Source: Methanobacteriota archaeon
GTDB lineage: Archaea > Halobacteriota > Halobacteria > Halobacteriales > Halalkalicoccaceae
Length of the DNA stretch: 35,960 nucleotides
Assembly (NCBI GenBank): GCA_022561895.1
Contig: JADFQH010000003.1
Span: forward strand, 2,448 to 38,407
Reading direction: 5' to 3'
Shown here: piece by piece, positions 8,356 through 17,354 of the stretch
Layout: every line of letters begins with the position of its first letter
Numbering within the stretch: the first letter of the stretch is position 1
Notes under the pieces: generated by a model
The model's input: the letters and a program-made list of their open reading frames with translations, nothing else
Database searches by the model: none
What the model was told of the DNA's origin: nothing
Translations under genes and position numbers: made by a program

Positions 8356-8375
8356 CTGAATGAACGTTCAATCAG
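8356..8375. promoter_or_regulatory. 20-bp TetR-type operator palindrome
   Basis: CTGAATGAACGTTCAATCAG is a palindrome with a single mismatched pair (A/T in the fifth position), centred on AACGTT. It lies between the TATA-like box and the TetR coding sequence and overlaps its first possible start codon. A TetR-family dimer bound here would block initiation, so autorepression of the TetR-MATE operon is the simple reading. Confidence 0.6.
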
Positions 8376-9004
8376 TGAGTTCATATGCGTTCTTTGACGA
8401 CGAACCAGCCGACACCCGAGCGGCTATCATGCAGGCAACGTACCGGGCGCTCTGTGAGCACGGCTACGCCGGGCTGACGATTCAACGAATTGGCGACGAG
8501 TTCCCGAAAAGCAAGTCGCTTCTCTACCATCATTACGACGGCAAGGACGCGCTGTTGGTCGAGTTCCTCTCGTTCATGCTCAGACGCTTCGAAGCGACGA
8601 TACCGGATCGGGAGTACGAGGACGCCCGCGACCAGCTTACTGCGATCTTCGATCACACACTTCCACGAGATCCTGCTCCCGAGCGCGCGCAGTTCAGGGC
8701 TGCGATGGTCGAGCTGCGTGCGCAAGCCACTACCAATAGAGCCTACCGGACGCACTTCACCCGGAACGACCGGTTCTTCCGCGAGCGCTTCGCCGCGGTC
8801 GTCCGGAGAGGGATCGAGGAGGGTGTGTTCCGCGAGGTCGATCCGGATCGGGTCGCCGCGATGGTGGTTGCGACGATCCATGGCGCGATGCAGGAAGAAG
8901 CAACGACCAACGGCGCTGAGAGCGCACACGTCCGAGAGGAGCTACGGGCCTACGTTCGGTCCCAACTGCTCGCAGAGAACGTCACGCCGGAGACGATCGG
9001 ATGA
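8360..9004 (+). CDS. TetR/AcrR-family transcriptional regulator
   Basis: Likely repressor of the efflux pump that follows. The N-terminal helix-turn-helix is clear: DTRAAIMQATYRALCEHGYAGLTIQRIGDEF followed by KSLLYHHYDGKDALLVEFL. The remaining 150 residues form the variable ligand-binding part. The frame from ATG 8360 gives 214 residues, but GTG 8375 (SSYAFFDDEPADTR) is at least as likely, because the operator and TATA box imply a transcription start around 8370-8375. The stop overlaps the MATE start (ATGA at 9001-9004), so the two genes are translationally coupled. Confidence 0.9.
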   Translation: MNVQSVSSYAFFDDEPADTRAAIMQATYRALCEHGYAGLTIQRIGDEFPKSKSLLYHHYDGKDALLVEFLSFMLRRFEATIPDREYEDARDQLTAIFDHTLPRDPAPERAQFRAAMVELRAQATTNRAYRTHFTRNDRFFRERFAAVVRRGIEEGVFREVDPDRVAAMVVATIHGAMQEEATTNGAESAHVREELRAYVRSQLLAENVTPETIG

Positions 9005-10521
9005 GCAAGGGCGAGACTGACCGGGCTGTCGATGTCGTCAACGGCGGACTGGTGTGGCCGCTGGTCGTGCTGTCCGTTCCCATCGTCCTGACGAACCTGC
9101 TCATGGTGGGGTACAACCTCGCCGACACCTTTTGGGTCGGGCGGTTGGGCCAAGAGGCCGTCTCGGCACTGTCCTTTTCGTGGGCGATCATCTTTCTCGT
9201 CATCAGCTTCGCGATCGGATTTAACGTCGCTGGAACGGTACTGGTCGCCCAGAACAAGGGCGCTGGCAATATCGGGAGGATCAGCCACGTTGCCGGACAG
9301 ACGGTCACGTTCGTCTTCTTGCTATCGATAGCGTTCGGCGTCATCGGCTTTTTCCTCTCGCCGTCCCTGCTCCGGCTCATCGGGGCCGAACCAGGTACGC
9401 TAGAGTACGAGTACGCCCTCGTTTACACCCAGACCGAGTTCATCGGCATGCCGTTTATTTTTGCCTTTTTCGTCTTCCAATCGCTGTTGCAGGGTTGGGG
9501 CGACACCAAAACGCCGTTCTATCTCATGAGCGCAAGCGTCGCGCTCAACGTCGTGATCGACCCGTTTTTCATCCTCGGATTCCAGGAGAACGTCGTCTTC
9601 GCGTGGTTCGGTCTCGAAGCGCTCGAAGCACAGCTGTACGCACTCACGGGCTTTGCGGGCTGGGAAGTCCAAGGCGCGGCGCTCGCGACGATCCTCTCTC
9701 GGGGGCTTGCCGCCGGAATCGGAATCTGGCTCCTCCTTTCGGGTCGGGTCGGCATCCAGCTTTCGTCGAGTGACTTCCGGCTTCGGGCGGAAACGGTAAA
9801 ACAGCTCATCACGATCGGCACGCCCGCGAGCGTCGAGATAAGTACGAAGGCTTTTAGTGTCACTATTCTGACCGCGCTCGTGGCGCTCGCTGGCCCGACG
9901 CCGGTCGCCGGGTACGGGATCGGAACCCGTATTACATCGATGGTCGTGCTGCCAGCGCTCGGGCTCGCACGCGGCGTCGAGACCGTCGTCGGGCAGAATC
10001 TCGGCGCTAAACAGGTCGAGCGCGCCAAACGCGGTGTGTTCGCCGCGAGTGGGATCATTGCGGGCTGTCTGCTCGTTTTCAGTCTCTTCGTCTACGTTCT
10101 TGCAGACCCCATCATCGGCGTCTTTATCACCGGATCCGGCGCGGCCGAAGTGATAGAAATCGGCGCGGAGTATCTCCGGATCGTCAGCGTCTCGTACGTC
10201 TTCCTCGGCGTCTTTTACATCGTGCAGGGTGCGTTCCGCGGCAGCGGAAGCACGCGGATCGCAATGACGTTCGCGATCATCGGCTTCATCGTCCTCCGGC
10301 CGATACTAGCATACGCTTTCGCCGAACCCATGGGGATGGGCGCGAGCGGTGTCTTCCTCGGGGACGCCCTGACGAACGTCGTCATCGTCGTTCTCGCCGG
10401 ACTGTACCTCCTTCGTGGGACGTGGACCGACAACGTGATCGAGGACGAACCTGAAGGGGGTCCCGTGACCGACGCCGGAGAGCACGCAACGGCAACGAGC
10501 GGCGGGGGCGAGGACGACTGA
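9001..10521 (+). CDS. MATE-family multidrug efflux transporter
   Basis: Integral membrane antiporter that exports drugs or toxic organic cations in exchange for Na+ or H+. The 506 residues hold about twelve hydrophobic helices in two related halves. Typical segments are YNLADTFWVGRLGQEAVSALSF near the N-terminus and VVGQNLGAKQVERAKRG at the start of the second half. The C-terminal 35 residues are hydrophilic and acidic (DEPEGGPVTDAGE), as expected for a halophile cytoplasmic tail. The ATG overlaps the TetR stop, and the pair forms one operon. Its stop codon begins the 82-bp element copy B. Confidence 0.92.
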   Translation: MSKGETDRAVDVVNGGLVWPLVVLSVPIVLTNLLMVGYNLADTFWVGRLGQEAVSALSFSWAIIFLVISFAIGFNVAGTVLVAQNKGAGNIGRISHVAGQTVTFVFLLSIAFGVIGFFLSPSLLRLIGAEPGTLEYEYALVYTQTEFIGMPFIFAFFVFQSLLQGWGDTKTPFYLMSASVALNVVIDPFFILGFQENVVFAWFGLEALEAQLYALTGFAGWEVQGAALATILSRGLAAGIGIWLLLSGRVGIQLSSSDFRLRAETVKQLITIGTPASVEISTKAFSVTILTALVALAGPTPVAGYGIGTRITSMVVLPALGLARGVETVVGQNLGAKQVERAKRGVFAASGIIAGCLLVFSLFVYVLADPIIGVFITGSGAAEVIEIGAEYLRIVSVSYVFLGVFYIVQGAFRGSGSTRIAMTFAIIGFIVLRPILAYAFAEPMGMGASGVFLGDALTNVVIVVLAGLYLLRGTWTDNVIEDEPEGGPVTDAGEHATATSGGGEDD

Positions 10522-10709
10522 TAAGGGTGGTTGTAACTGTTTACTGGTGATCGCTTGTGTGGGTCGGCGATCACCGGTAAGGGACTATACTGTCGGTCAT
10601 GGGAGATTGAACGGCGGTGATCGATCCGAATAACAACAGCACGTCAGCTGCCCGGCTTTGCCATCGCCGCTTTACGTACTTATGACCGACAGTATACAAC
10701 CACCCTTAT
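10519..10709. repeat. 82-bp palindromic element, copy B, interrupted by a MITE
   Basis: The perfect terminal arms ATAAGGGTGGTTGTA (10521-10535) and its complement (10695-10709) enclose a core hairpin (ACTGGTGATCGC / GCGATCACCGGT). The core closely matches copy C. The element spans 191 bp; subtracting the 107-bp insert and its duplicated TA leaves exactly 82 bp, the length of copies A and C. The left end is the MATE stop codon (CTGATAAGG). Confidence 0.75.
10586..10696. mobile_element. 107-bp MITE nested in copy B, with TA target duplication
   Basis: TATACTGTCGGTCAT (10586-10600) and its perfect complement (10682-10696) bound the insertion. Comparison with copy C (GGGAC-TA-CAACAG) shows that TA was duplicated and 107 bp (10588-10694) inserted. 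It has no ORF. The ends TACTGTCGG are shared with the 79-bp element at 8061-8143, so both probably used the same transposase, which is not present here. Confidence 0.75.
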
Positions 10710-10846
10710 GACGATCGCAGCGCAACACACCTCCACCGGGGTGCGCTGGTGGCCTTATCGGGAGGAAGCACACTCGAAACGTGATTCTGCGCGTCGATGT
10801 GAAATCAGAATCTACTTACCGATCTATCACATCATATTTGTTACGT

Positions 10847-11923
10847 ATGAAGAAACACAGTTCGCGCAGATCGTTCATCGCGCTGGGAGGGGCGACCGTG
10901 GCCGCATTGGCCGGGTGCATCGGAGAGAACGGCGAGAACGGTCGAAACGGAGCGGACAACGGTGAAGAAGGGTTTCCTTCGCATGATCTCCCACGACACA
11001 GCGAGTGGGTAGCGACTGAAACCCACGACGGGGACGTCTTCTTCACCCATCTCGACTGGGCGGTGCTCGACGACCTCGATAGCGAGGGCGGCGAGGACGA
11101 GGAGGACACCGAAGACGTCATCGAGGAGATCCCGATCCTCGGGCTCCCGCTCTATGGCGGTCTCATCAGCCCGCTCGCCGTCTTCGGCATCGCCTTTTAC
11201 CCGTTTTCGGGGGACGTGCTTCCCGAAAACGGACAGACCGCCGAGGGCGTTGGCACCGAAACGATGACGTGGGCCGGCGAGGCGCTCGTTTTTCAGGGGG
11301 AGTACGATCCCGCCGTCTTCGCCGACCAGTACGCAGACGGGTTCGAGGAGACCGACGGGCGCGAGGGCTTTACGCTCTACGTCGGCGACGACGAGTTCAC
11401 CGAGGGGATGGCCTACGCTGTCTCGGAGGAGACGCTCGTCGTCGGCATGATGCCCGGCGACGACGATGAGTACGTTCCTGAAAATATTGTTTCCGACGCA
11501 CTCGAGCGCTACGGCGATTCGACGGGTCGCGTGGTCGACGAGGACGACGGTCAGTGGCTCTTCGAGACGACCGGCGAGGCGCGGATGGCCTTCGGCGCGT
11601 GGCAGACCGATGATCTCATGGCCGCGCTCGCTCCCGATGAGGGAGGAGACGAGGATGTCGATAACGGACCGGACGCGGAACCCGATGTCGAGGACAACCC
11701 GGTTTTCGACGCCGTCGAAAGCCTCGTCAACAACATCGTGTTCACCGTCGAGGACGGCGAGATGCACGATATCGAAGCCCGGTTTTCCGGGATCTATCCC
11801 GACGAGGCGGTTCCCTCCGAGGACGAGGTAAGAGAGCACCTTATCGGGGTGGAGGACGTGCCCCACGAGATCGTGATCGACGGCAACAGGGTCCACGCGA
11901 CGGCGACGTTCGAGGAGCTGTAA
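10847..11923 (+). CDS. Tat-exported lipoprotein of unknown function
   Basis: Starts at ATG 10847 (358 residues) with twin-arginine motif SSRRSFIALGG, a hydrophobic stretch and lipobox ALAGC. It should be exported folded and lipid-anchored on the outer face of the membrane, the common arrangement in haloarchaea. A very acidic Gly/Asn/Glu linker follows (GENGENGRNG). The body contains several DGREGFTLYVGDDE-like segments that suggest internally repeated beta-rich units, but no family could be named. The upstream start at 10781 would bury the signal and is rejected. A TATA-like CATATTTG lies just before the ATG, too close to be decisive. It stands alone on the strand. Confidence 0.75.
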   Translation: MKKHSSRRSFIALGGATVAALAGCIGENGENGRNGADNGEEGFPSHDLPRHSEWVATETHDGDVFFTHLDWAVLDDLDSEGGEDEEDTEDVIEEIPILGLPLYGGLISPLAVFGIAFYPFSGDVLPENGQTAEGVGTETMTWAGEALVFQGEYDPAVFADQYADGFEETDGREGFTLYVGDDEFTEGMAYAVSEETLVVGMMPGDDDEYVPENIVSDALERYGDSTGRVVDEDDGQWLFETTGEARMAFGAWQTDDLMAALAPDEGGDEDVDNGPDAEPDVEDNPVFDAVESLVNNIVFTVEDGEMHDIEARFSGIYPDEAVPSEDEVREHLIGVEDVPHEIVIDGNRVHATATFEEL

Positions 11924-12300
11924 CCGCTGTCCGCGTCGGAGGACTTTGGCAGGATACAGGGATGAGCTCCGATATCCATCCCTGTTGGCGAGGCGGACGC
12001 CTTCGCCGAGCGCTCCGGCTGTTTTTCGCGCGTGAGATCGTACTGGCTGATGAAACGACGGTACTGACCGGATTTTGGGATCAATACGTTTCCCGGTATC
12101 AGCATCACCCGCTGAAACACATCGATAGAGGGGCGTCGATGACGCGATCACGGAGTATAAGCCTGCGGTTCAGCGGAGCGAGGCTGACAATGCATGCCAT
12201 AGAACTAAGTGCTGTTTGCCGGAGTATCCACTGTGTTGATGTTACGACTCCGAGCGGCTGGATCCCTCTCGGATGCTAACGGGAACGGGGGACGGTTTCG
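11924..12300. other. Intergenic region without recognisable genes
   Basis: About 375 bp with open frames on both strands (for example 11962-12279 plus and 11794-12120 minus) whose translations are serine/arginine/histidine-rich and unlike halophile proteins. I see no RNA gene, repeat or protein remnant that I can support. Confidence 0.35.
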
Positions 12301-13260
12301 ATGACCCCCATTGGCTATCACGCCTCGCACGAACAGTTCGCGCCAAGCGACCTCTTGGAGTGGGTGCAGCTCGCAGAGGATCACGGCTTTGCGGACTGTC
12401 TGGCGTCGGATCACTTCCATCCGTGGAGCGAGCAGCAGGGCGAATCGGGGTTCGTCTGGTCGTGGCTCGGGTCGGCGATGGAGGCAACCTCGATGCGCTT
12501 TGGGACCGTCAACGCGCCCGGCTATCGCTATCATCCCGCGATCATCGCACAGGCAGCGGCGACCCTCCGAGAGATCTATCCCGAGCGGTTCTTTCTCGCC
12601 GTCGGCAGCGGCCAACTGATCAACGAGGGGATTACGGGGACCGACTGGCCGGTAAAGGAGGAGCGAAACGCCCGGCTCGAAGAGTGCACGGAGATCATGC
12701 GACGGCTCTTCGAGGGCGAGCAGGTGACCCATCACGGTCATGTGGATGTCGAAAAGGCGAAACTCTACTCACGGCCCGAAACGGCTCCACCAGTAATCGG
12801 CGCGGCGCTGTCGGAAGAAACAGCAAAATGGCTCGCCAAGTGGGCCGACGGCATGATCACGATCGCCACGCCGAACCAGGAGGAGGACGCCGCGCGCGTC
12901 GAGGCGTTCCGGGAGAACGCACCCGACAAACCGGTCTATCTCAAGGCCCAACACTCCTATGACGCCGACGACGAGGCAGCCCTCGAAGGTGCCTACGAGC
13001 AGTGGCGAAACCAGTGCGTTCCGGGGCCGGTGACCCAGCAGCTTCGAACCCCCGAGGAGTACGACCAGCTAGGTGAGCAGCTGACGGCGGAGCACGCCGA
13101 GGCGAACATTCGAATCTCCGCCGACCTCGACGACCACATCGAGTGGCTCGACAACGATCTCGACCTCGGCGTCGAGCGGGTGTTCGTCCACAACGTGAAC
13201 ACGAATCAGGAGACGTTCATCGAGGCGTTCGGCGAGAGCGTGCTGCCGGCGTTCGACTGA
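12301..13260 (+). CDS. LLM-class flavin oxidoreductase (TIGR03885-like)
   Basis: Bacterial-luciferase-like TIM-barrel oxidoreductase of 319 residues. The N-terminus IGYHASHEQFAPSDLL, the ASDHFHPWSEQQGESGFVWSWLGSA segment and FLAVGSGQLINE closely resemble the subfamily described as probable non-F420 flavin oxidoreductase (TIGR03885), a branch related to F420-dependent glucose-6-phosphate dehydrogenase. The true cofactor, FMN or F420, is not decided by sequence inspection; haloarchaea make F420. It has its own transcription unit and no pathway partner beside it. The overlapping antisense ORF (12205-12741) is a shadow. Confidence 0.85.
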   Translation: MTPIGYHASHEQFAPSDLLEWVQLAEDHGFADCLASDHFHPWSEQQGESGFVWSWLGSAMEATSMRFGTVNAPGYRYHPAIIAQAAATLREIYPERFFLAVGSGQLINEGITGTDWPVKEERNARLEECTEIMRRLFEGEQVTHHGHVDVEKAKLYSRPETAPPVIGAALSEETAKWLAKWADGMITIATPNQEEDAARVEAFRENAPDKPVYLKAQHSYDADDEAALEGAYEQWRNQCVPGPVTQQLRTPEEYDQLGEQLTAEHAEANIRISADLDDHIEWLDNDLDLGVERVFVHNVNTNQETFIEAFGESVLPAFD

Positions 13261-13473
13261 TACCCGGCGGTCCGCGAGTGGGTCGTGGAGCGATCTGAGT
13301 CGATCAGAAAGATCTGATACCCAACGGGATAGCTTGGTTTCACTTAGACAGGGCGCATCTGCCGGGGGAGAGAGTATGTCAATTGGTTACGTTCTCTCAT
13401 ACACTAATCCGTTTCGTTGAAACGAACGTGAATACGAGTTCGTCGTCGATCGCTCCGATGGGTGGTGTTTGAA

Positions 13474-15066
13474 ATGTCCGAAAAAGACGGGATAGATAGG
13501 AACGTACAAACGGTTTCGCTTTCGAAATCGTTTGACGATGAACGACTGTGGCTGTTCGTTGCCCTCCTTACTGGTTCGATCGTTACCGCGAGTTACTATC
13601 TTTCTAACCCCTACCCGTCGTACGCGACGGCGCTGTTTCCACATATGGCGGAGGTGTTGCTCGAAAACGGCTATCGGAGACCCGAGACGATCCCCCTCTA
13701 TACGGCGGGTGGCATCCCCTTTGCATATCCGCCACTTTTGTTCTACGTGATGGCGATCCTGATCGATCTCGGGATCAATCCGTTCGAACTCATCAGACTG
13801 CTACCCGGAATCAGCTTCGTTCTCGCGCTGATCCCCTATTTCTATCTCGCTCGTGAGTTTCTCTCGGTGCGGGAAGCCGGTTTTGCGACGGTCATTCTCG
13901 CGGTCGCTCCACAGGTCGTTCGCTGGCACATCTCGGGGGGTGGCACAGTGAGAAGTCCCGCCTTTCTGTTCATGCTCGCCGGGTTATACGTCGGCGTTCG
14001 GTTGTTCAAAACCGGCGACAGACGCTATATCCTCCCCGGTGCGCTGCTGTACGGGTTGACGATGCTCACCCATCCGGTGTACATGGCGTACTTCGGGATC
14101 TCGTATCTCGTTTTCTTTGCCGTCTTTTCGCGGTCGGCCCGTGGCCTGTTGTCCGGCGCTGGCGTTGCGCTGGGCGGTACGCTCGTCGGCGCGCCGTGGT
14201 GGCTCTTCGTCGTTCGTACTCATGGATACGAACCCATTCTAAACGCCTCGGATACTCACGGTGGTCTCGGGGCGGACTTTGCGGAAGCCATCGATGCAGT
14301 ACTGCTCTTTCATTACGGCACATATCCTTCTGAGATAATTCTCGGCTTTCTCGTTCTCGCCGGGGCAATATACCTGCTCTCGAAGCGACAGTACGCGCTG
14401 CCGATCTGGTTTGTCCTCACTGCTGTTGTGATCTCCCAGCTCCGGTTTGCGTACATCCCCGGTGCGATGTTGATCGCTGCGGCGGTCGCGGGCGGGGTCG
14501 TCCCATGGTTTGCGGAGGTTGCCGCTGGACGAGGCGAACGTGGGAGAACAACCATTATGACCGTGGCGTTCGCTGCAGTGCTCTTGACGACGACGTGGTT
14601 CGGGGCGCTTTACGTGACGGGCGATCCACCCGGCGAGGACAGAAACGCGATGTCCTCGTACGTCGATCACGGCGATATCGAGGCGATGGAATGGGTCGAA
14701 GTGGAAACCCCACCCGATGCGGAGTTCGTCGTCCTCGGTGATCAGGCAGAATGGTTCCCCTACGTTGCCGAGCGCACGAGCCTCGTCGGCCCGTGGGGCG
14801 TCGAGTGGATCTCTCCCGAAGCGTACGACCATCATCGGCTCCTTCATGGCGATCTCACCCGGTGTTCCGACGAGGCGTGCGTGAGCGACCACCTCGACGA
14901 ACACACCGTCGAGGCCGACTACGTGTACGTCCCGGCAGGCGAGTACACCCTCGGCGGGGGCGTTCGAACACAGGACGAAGCGATGCGCGAAACGATGGTC
15001 GAAAGCGAGCGCTACGATCTCGTCTACGAGAACGAGAGCGCGCTGGTCTTCGAAGTCACCGAGTAG
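13474..15066 (+). CDS. Polytopic membrane protein, GT-C glycosyltransferase-like
   Basis: 530 residues from ATG 13474 (the ORF track start is GTG 13462). After a short cytoplasmic N-terminus there are about ten to eleven hydrophobic helices, with an acidic loop after the second one (LFPHMAEVLLENG). The C-terminal 150 residues are soluble and contain EAMEWVEVETPPDAEFVVLGD, the kind of post-membrane segment found in oligosaccharyltransferase/PMT-like proteins of archaea. I infer a GT-C fold enzyme using a lipid-linked sugar, acting on the outer face. I do not see a signature strong enough to name a family, and no glycosylation genes are adjacent. Confidence 0.6.
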   Translation: MSEKDGIDRNVQTVSLSKSFDDERLWLFVALLTGSIVTASYYLSNPYPSYATALFPHMAEVLLENGYRRPETIPLYTAGGIPFAYPPLLFYVMAILIDLGINPFELIRLLPGISFVLALIPYFYLAREFLSVREAGFATVILAVAPQVVRWHISGGGTVRSPAFLFMLAGLYVGVRLFKTGDRRYILPGALLYGLTMLTHPVYMAYFGISYLVFFAVFSRSARGLLSGAGVALGGTLVGAPWWLFVVRTHGYEPILNASDTHGGLGADFAEAIDAVLLFHYGTYPSEIILGFLVLAGAIYLLSKRQYALPIWFVLTAVVISQLRFAYIPGAMLIAAAVAGGVVPWFAEVAAGRGERGRTTIMTVAFAAVLLTTTWFGALYVTGDPPGEDRNAMSSYVDHGDIEAMEWVEVETPPDAEFVVLGDQAEWFPYVAERTSLVGPWGVEWISPEAYDHHRLLHGDLTRCSDEACVSDHLDEHTVEADYVYVPAGEYTLGGGVRTQDEAMRETMVESERYDLVYENESALVFEVTE

Positions 15067-15121
15067 TAGGGGTGACGAACCTCCCCACAACGTTGATCTG
15101 TCTCCGCGATGGTTAGCCTCC

Positions 15122-15379
15122 ATGGCAGCATACGACACCGACGAGGTCGTTCTCGTCGACGGCGCTCGGACGCCACACGGCACTCTCTTGGGATCGCTCG
15201 CCGACGTCTCGGCAGTCGACCTCGCGCGGGTCGCGCTTGACGGGTTGGTCGAAAGGATCGAGATCGGAGGCGAGACCGTCGAGTGGGTCTGTCTCGGCAA
15301 CACCGGTCGCGAAGCGGTATAGACGTGGGTGGAGCGCGTCGAGCGCGATCACCCGGTCCCGCCAACGAAAATCGAGTAA
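15122..15379 (+). pseudogene. Truncated thiolase N-terminus with in-frame stop
   Basis: The first 60 residues (EVVLVDGARTPHGTLLGSLADVSAVDLARVAL...EWVCLGN) are a clear acetyl-CoA acetyltransferase N-terminus. After CLGNTGREAV comes TAG (15320-15322), and the same frame continues with codon-biased TWVERVERDHPVPPTKIE to TAA at 15377-15379, which is not thiolase. The catalytic Cys and both later His motifs are absent. This looks like a thiolase start joined to the tail of another gene, followed by a nonsense change. A working protein is very unlikely. Confidence 0.75.
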
Positions 15380-15450
15380 CGACGTTCCTAAACGGGTGAG
15401 AATGGTGCCGTGTGTCACTTACTGGATCTGCGGTCACGTGACGGTTCAGA

Positions 15451-15457
15451 TTTATAA
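15451..15457 (+). promoter_or_regulatory. TATA-like box before the gamma-glutamyltransferase gene
   Basis: TTTATAA in otherwise GC-rich sequence would start transcription near 15480, about 24 nt before the GTG at 15504. This supports the long N-terminal form of the following protein. Confidence 0.4.
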
Positions 15458-15503
15458 CTTGCCAGTAGAAATCGCTTATTGAGACCCTCCCAGTAGACGG
15501 GAT

Positions 15504-17225
15504 GTGAACCGATTCGATCCGGAGGAGGGCGTGCTGGGGGCCGACGCATCGAGCGGCGAGGGCATCGGCGCCAGCGAGGAGACGAGTGTCAGTCCCACGG
15601 CCGACTCGGCGTTCGAGTACCCGTGGCAGTTCATCAGTCGGCGCTCGGCCGTGATGGCGAGAAACGGGATGGTCGCGACCAGCCACCCGCTCGCGGCCCA
15701 GACCGGCGTACGGATCCTCCTGAAAGGTGGGAACGCGGCGGACGCCGCGGTCGCCGTCGCCGCCGAACTCAGTTTCGTTGAACCGCACATGACCACGATC
15801 GGCGGCGATATGATCGCGCTCACCCACTTCGACGGCGAGTATAAGGCGCTCAACGGCAGCGGGTTCGCGCCGAAGGCTGCCGATATCGAGACCTACCGCG
15901 AGCGCAGCGACGAGAGCGAGGACGGCGAGCCGATCGTCCCCTCGGAGGGTGGGCTTTCCGTGACGGTGCCCGGCGCAGTCGACGGGCTCTACCGACTCGC
16001 AGAGCGCTACGGAACGCTCGAGTTCGCTGAACTCCTCGGGCCGGCGATCGATCACGCTCGACAGGGCGTGCCCGTCACCGAGTACATCGCCTCCCAGTGG
16101 GAGTCGGCCGCCCCGCGGGTCAGCGAGTTCGACGCCCTCGCCGAAACGTTCCTGATCGACGGCGAGAGCCCGCCGCCCGAGTACGTCTTCGACAACCCCG
16201 ACCTCGCCGACTCGCTCGAACGAATCGCCGAGGAGGGTATCGAGACGTTCTACGGCGGGGAGCTTGGCGAGGAGATCGTCGAGACAGTCCAGGAACACGG
16301 CGGATTTCTCGAACTCTCGGATCTCGAAGAGTACGAGAGCGAGTGGAGGGATCCGATCAGCACCGAGTATCGGGGAATCGAGGTGCTCGAACACCCGCCG
16401 AACACCATCGGTGTCGTCGCGCTGGAGGCATTAAACGTCCTCGAGAACTTCGACCTCCCGGAGGAGCCGACCGACCCCGAGCGACTCCACCGGATGATCG
16501 AGGCGGTAAAGATCGGTTTCGCCGACGCCGAGGAACATCTCGCCGATCCCGACGCAGAGCAGATCCCGCTCGAAACCAAGCTCTCCTCGGAGTACGCGAG
16601 CGAACGAGCCGGAGAGATCGGCTCGGAGGTCGGCGAGTACGAAGCGCGGGCAGGTGAGGCGAGCGACACCGTCTACCTCACCGTCGTGGATGGCGACGGC
16701 AACGCCGTCTCGCTGATGAAAAGCGGCTACCAGCCGTTCGCGAGCGGGCTCGTCGTTGGCGGGTTCACGCTACAGAATCACGCTTCCGAGTTCAACCTCG
16801 ACCCCGACGACGTGAACGCGCTCGAACCCGGCAAACGTCCGTTCCACACGCTCATCCCCGCGATGCTCGCCGAGGACGGCGAGTTTCGCGCCTCCTTCGG
16901 CGTGATGGGGGGAAGCATCATGCCCCAGGGTCAGCTCCAAGTGGTCTCGAACCTGATCGATTCGGGACTCAACCCGCAGGCCGCCCTCGACGTGCCGCGG
17001 TTCCGGTACGAGAAGGGCCAGACGGTCGCCCTCGAAACCACCCGAATCCCCGACGAGGTCGTCGAGGAGCTCCGCGAGCGGGGACACGACGTGCTCACCG
17101 AAGAGGAGTACTTCGTCCCCGACTCGGACCACTTCGGCGGCGGCCAACTCATCTACCGCACCGAGGACGGGACGTTAATCGGCGGCTCGGAGCCACGCCG
17201 CGACGGCTTGTCGATCGGTTTCTGA
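15504..17225 (+). CDS. Gamma-glutamyltransferase family protein
   Basis: N-terminal-nucleophile hydrolase that transfers or hydrolyses gamma-glutamyl groups; the precursor cuts itself before a Thr. Seen: SRRSAVMARNGMVATSHPLAAQTG and LLKGGNAADAAVAVAA, the standard family start; the likely nucleophile Thr in ASDTVYLTVVDGDGNAVSLM; FHTLIPAM; and MGGSIMPQGQLQV. 573 residues is normal, but the first 45 (FDPEEGVLGADASSGEG...) are an acidic extension absent from most relatives. It has no Tat motif, so a cytoplasmic enzyme is likely. The start is GTG 15504, supported by a TATA-like box. The 456-residue antisense ORF (15024-16394) is a shadow. Confidence 0.9.
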   Translation: MNRFDPEEGVLGADASSGEGIGASEETSVSPTADSAFEYPWQFISRRSAVMARNGMVATSHPLAAQTGVRILLKGGNAADAAVAVAAELSFVEPHMTTIGGDMIALTHFDGEYKALNGSGFAPKAADIETYRERSDESEDGEPIVPSEGGLSVTVPGAVDGLYRLAERYGTLEFAELLGPAIDHARQGVPVTEYIASQWESAAPRVSEFDALAETFLIDGESPPPEYVFDNPDLADSLERIAEEGIETFYGGELGEEIVETVQEHGGFLELSDLEEYESEWRDPISTEYRGIEVLEHPPNTIGVVALEALNVLENFDLPEEPTDPERLHRMIEAVKIGFADAEEHLADPDAEQIPLETKLSSEYASERAGEIGSEVGEYEARAGEASDTVYLTVVDGDGNAVSLMKSGYQPFASGLVVGGFTLQNHASEFNLDPDDVNALEPGKRPFHTLIPAMLAEDGEFRASFGVMGGSIMPQGQLQVVSNLIDSGLNPQAALDVPRFRYEKGQTVALETTRIPDEVVEELRERGHDVLTEEEYFVPDSDHFGGGQLIYRTEDGTLIGGSEPRRDGLSIGF

Positions 17226-17354
17226 GGTCGGCGGAGCACACCGAATACGGCGATACGATCGTCATGACCGTCGAGTCGGGGTAGCGTTCTGCACCGCGAT
17301 CGCTCCTTCCGGAATCGACTGGAACATTAAGTACGGGGGATTAGTACGACGCAC

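Noticed and set aside
10841-12151. 436-residue minus-strand ORF over the lipoprotein gene
   Set aside because: Antisense to a gene with a clear Tat lipobox; no recognisable domains.
15320-15322. Amber codon as pyrrolysine or programmed read-through
   Set aside because: The protein after the TAG is not thiolase and the catalytic region is missing; decay is simpler. The TAG near 7773 replaces a Trp codon in another fragment.
15024-16394. 456-residue minus-strand ORF over the gamma-glutamyltransferase gene
   Set aside because: Arg/Ser-rich translation without family motifs, wholly antisense to a clear enzyme; a GC-rich shadow frame.
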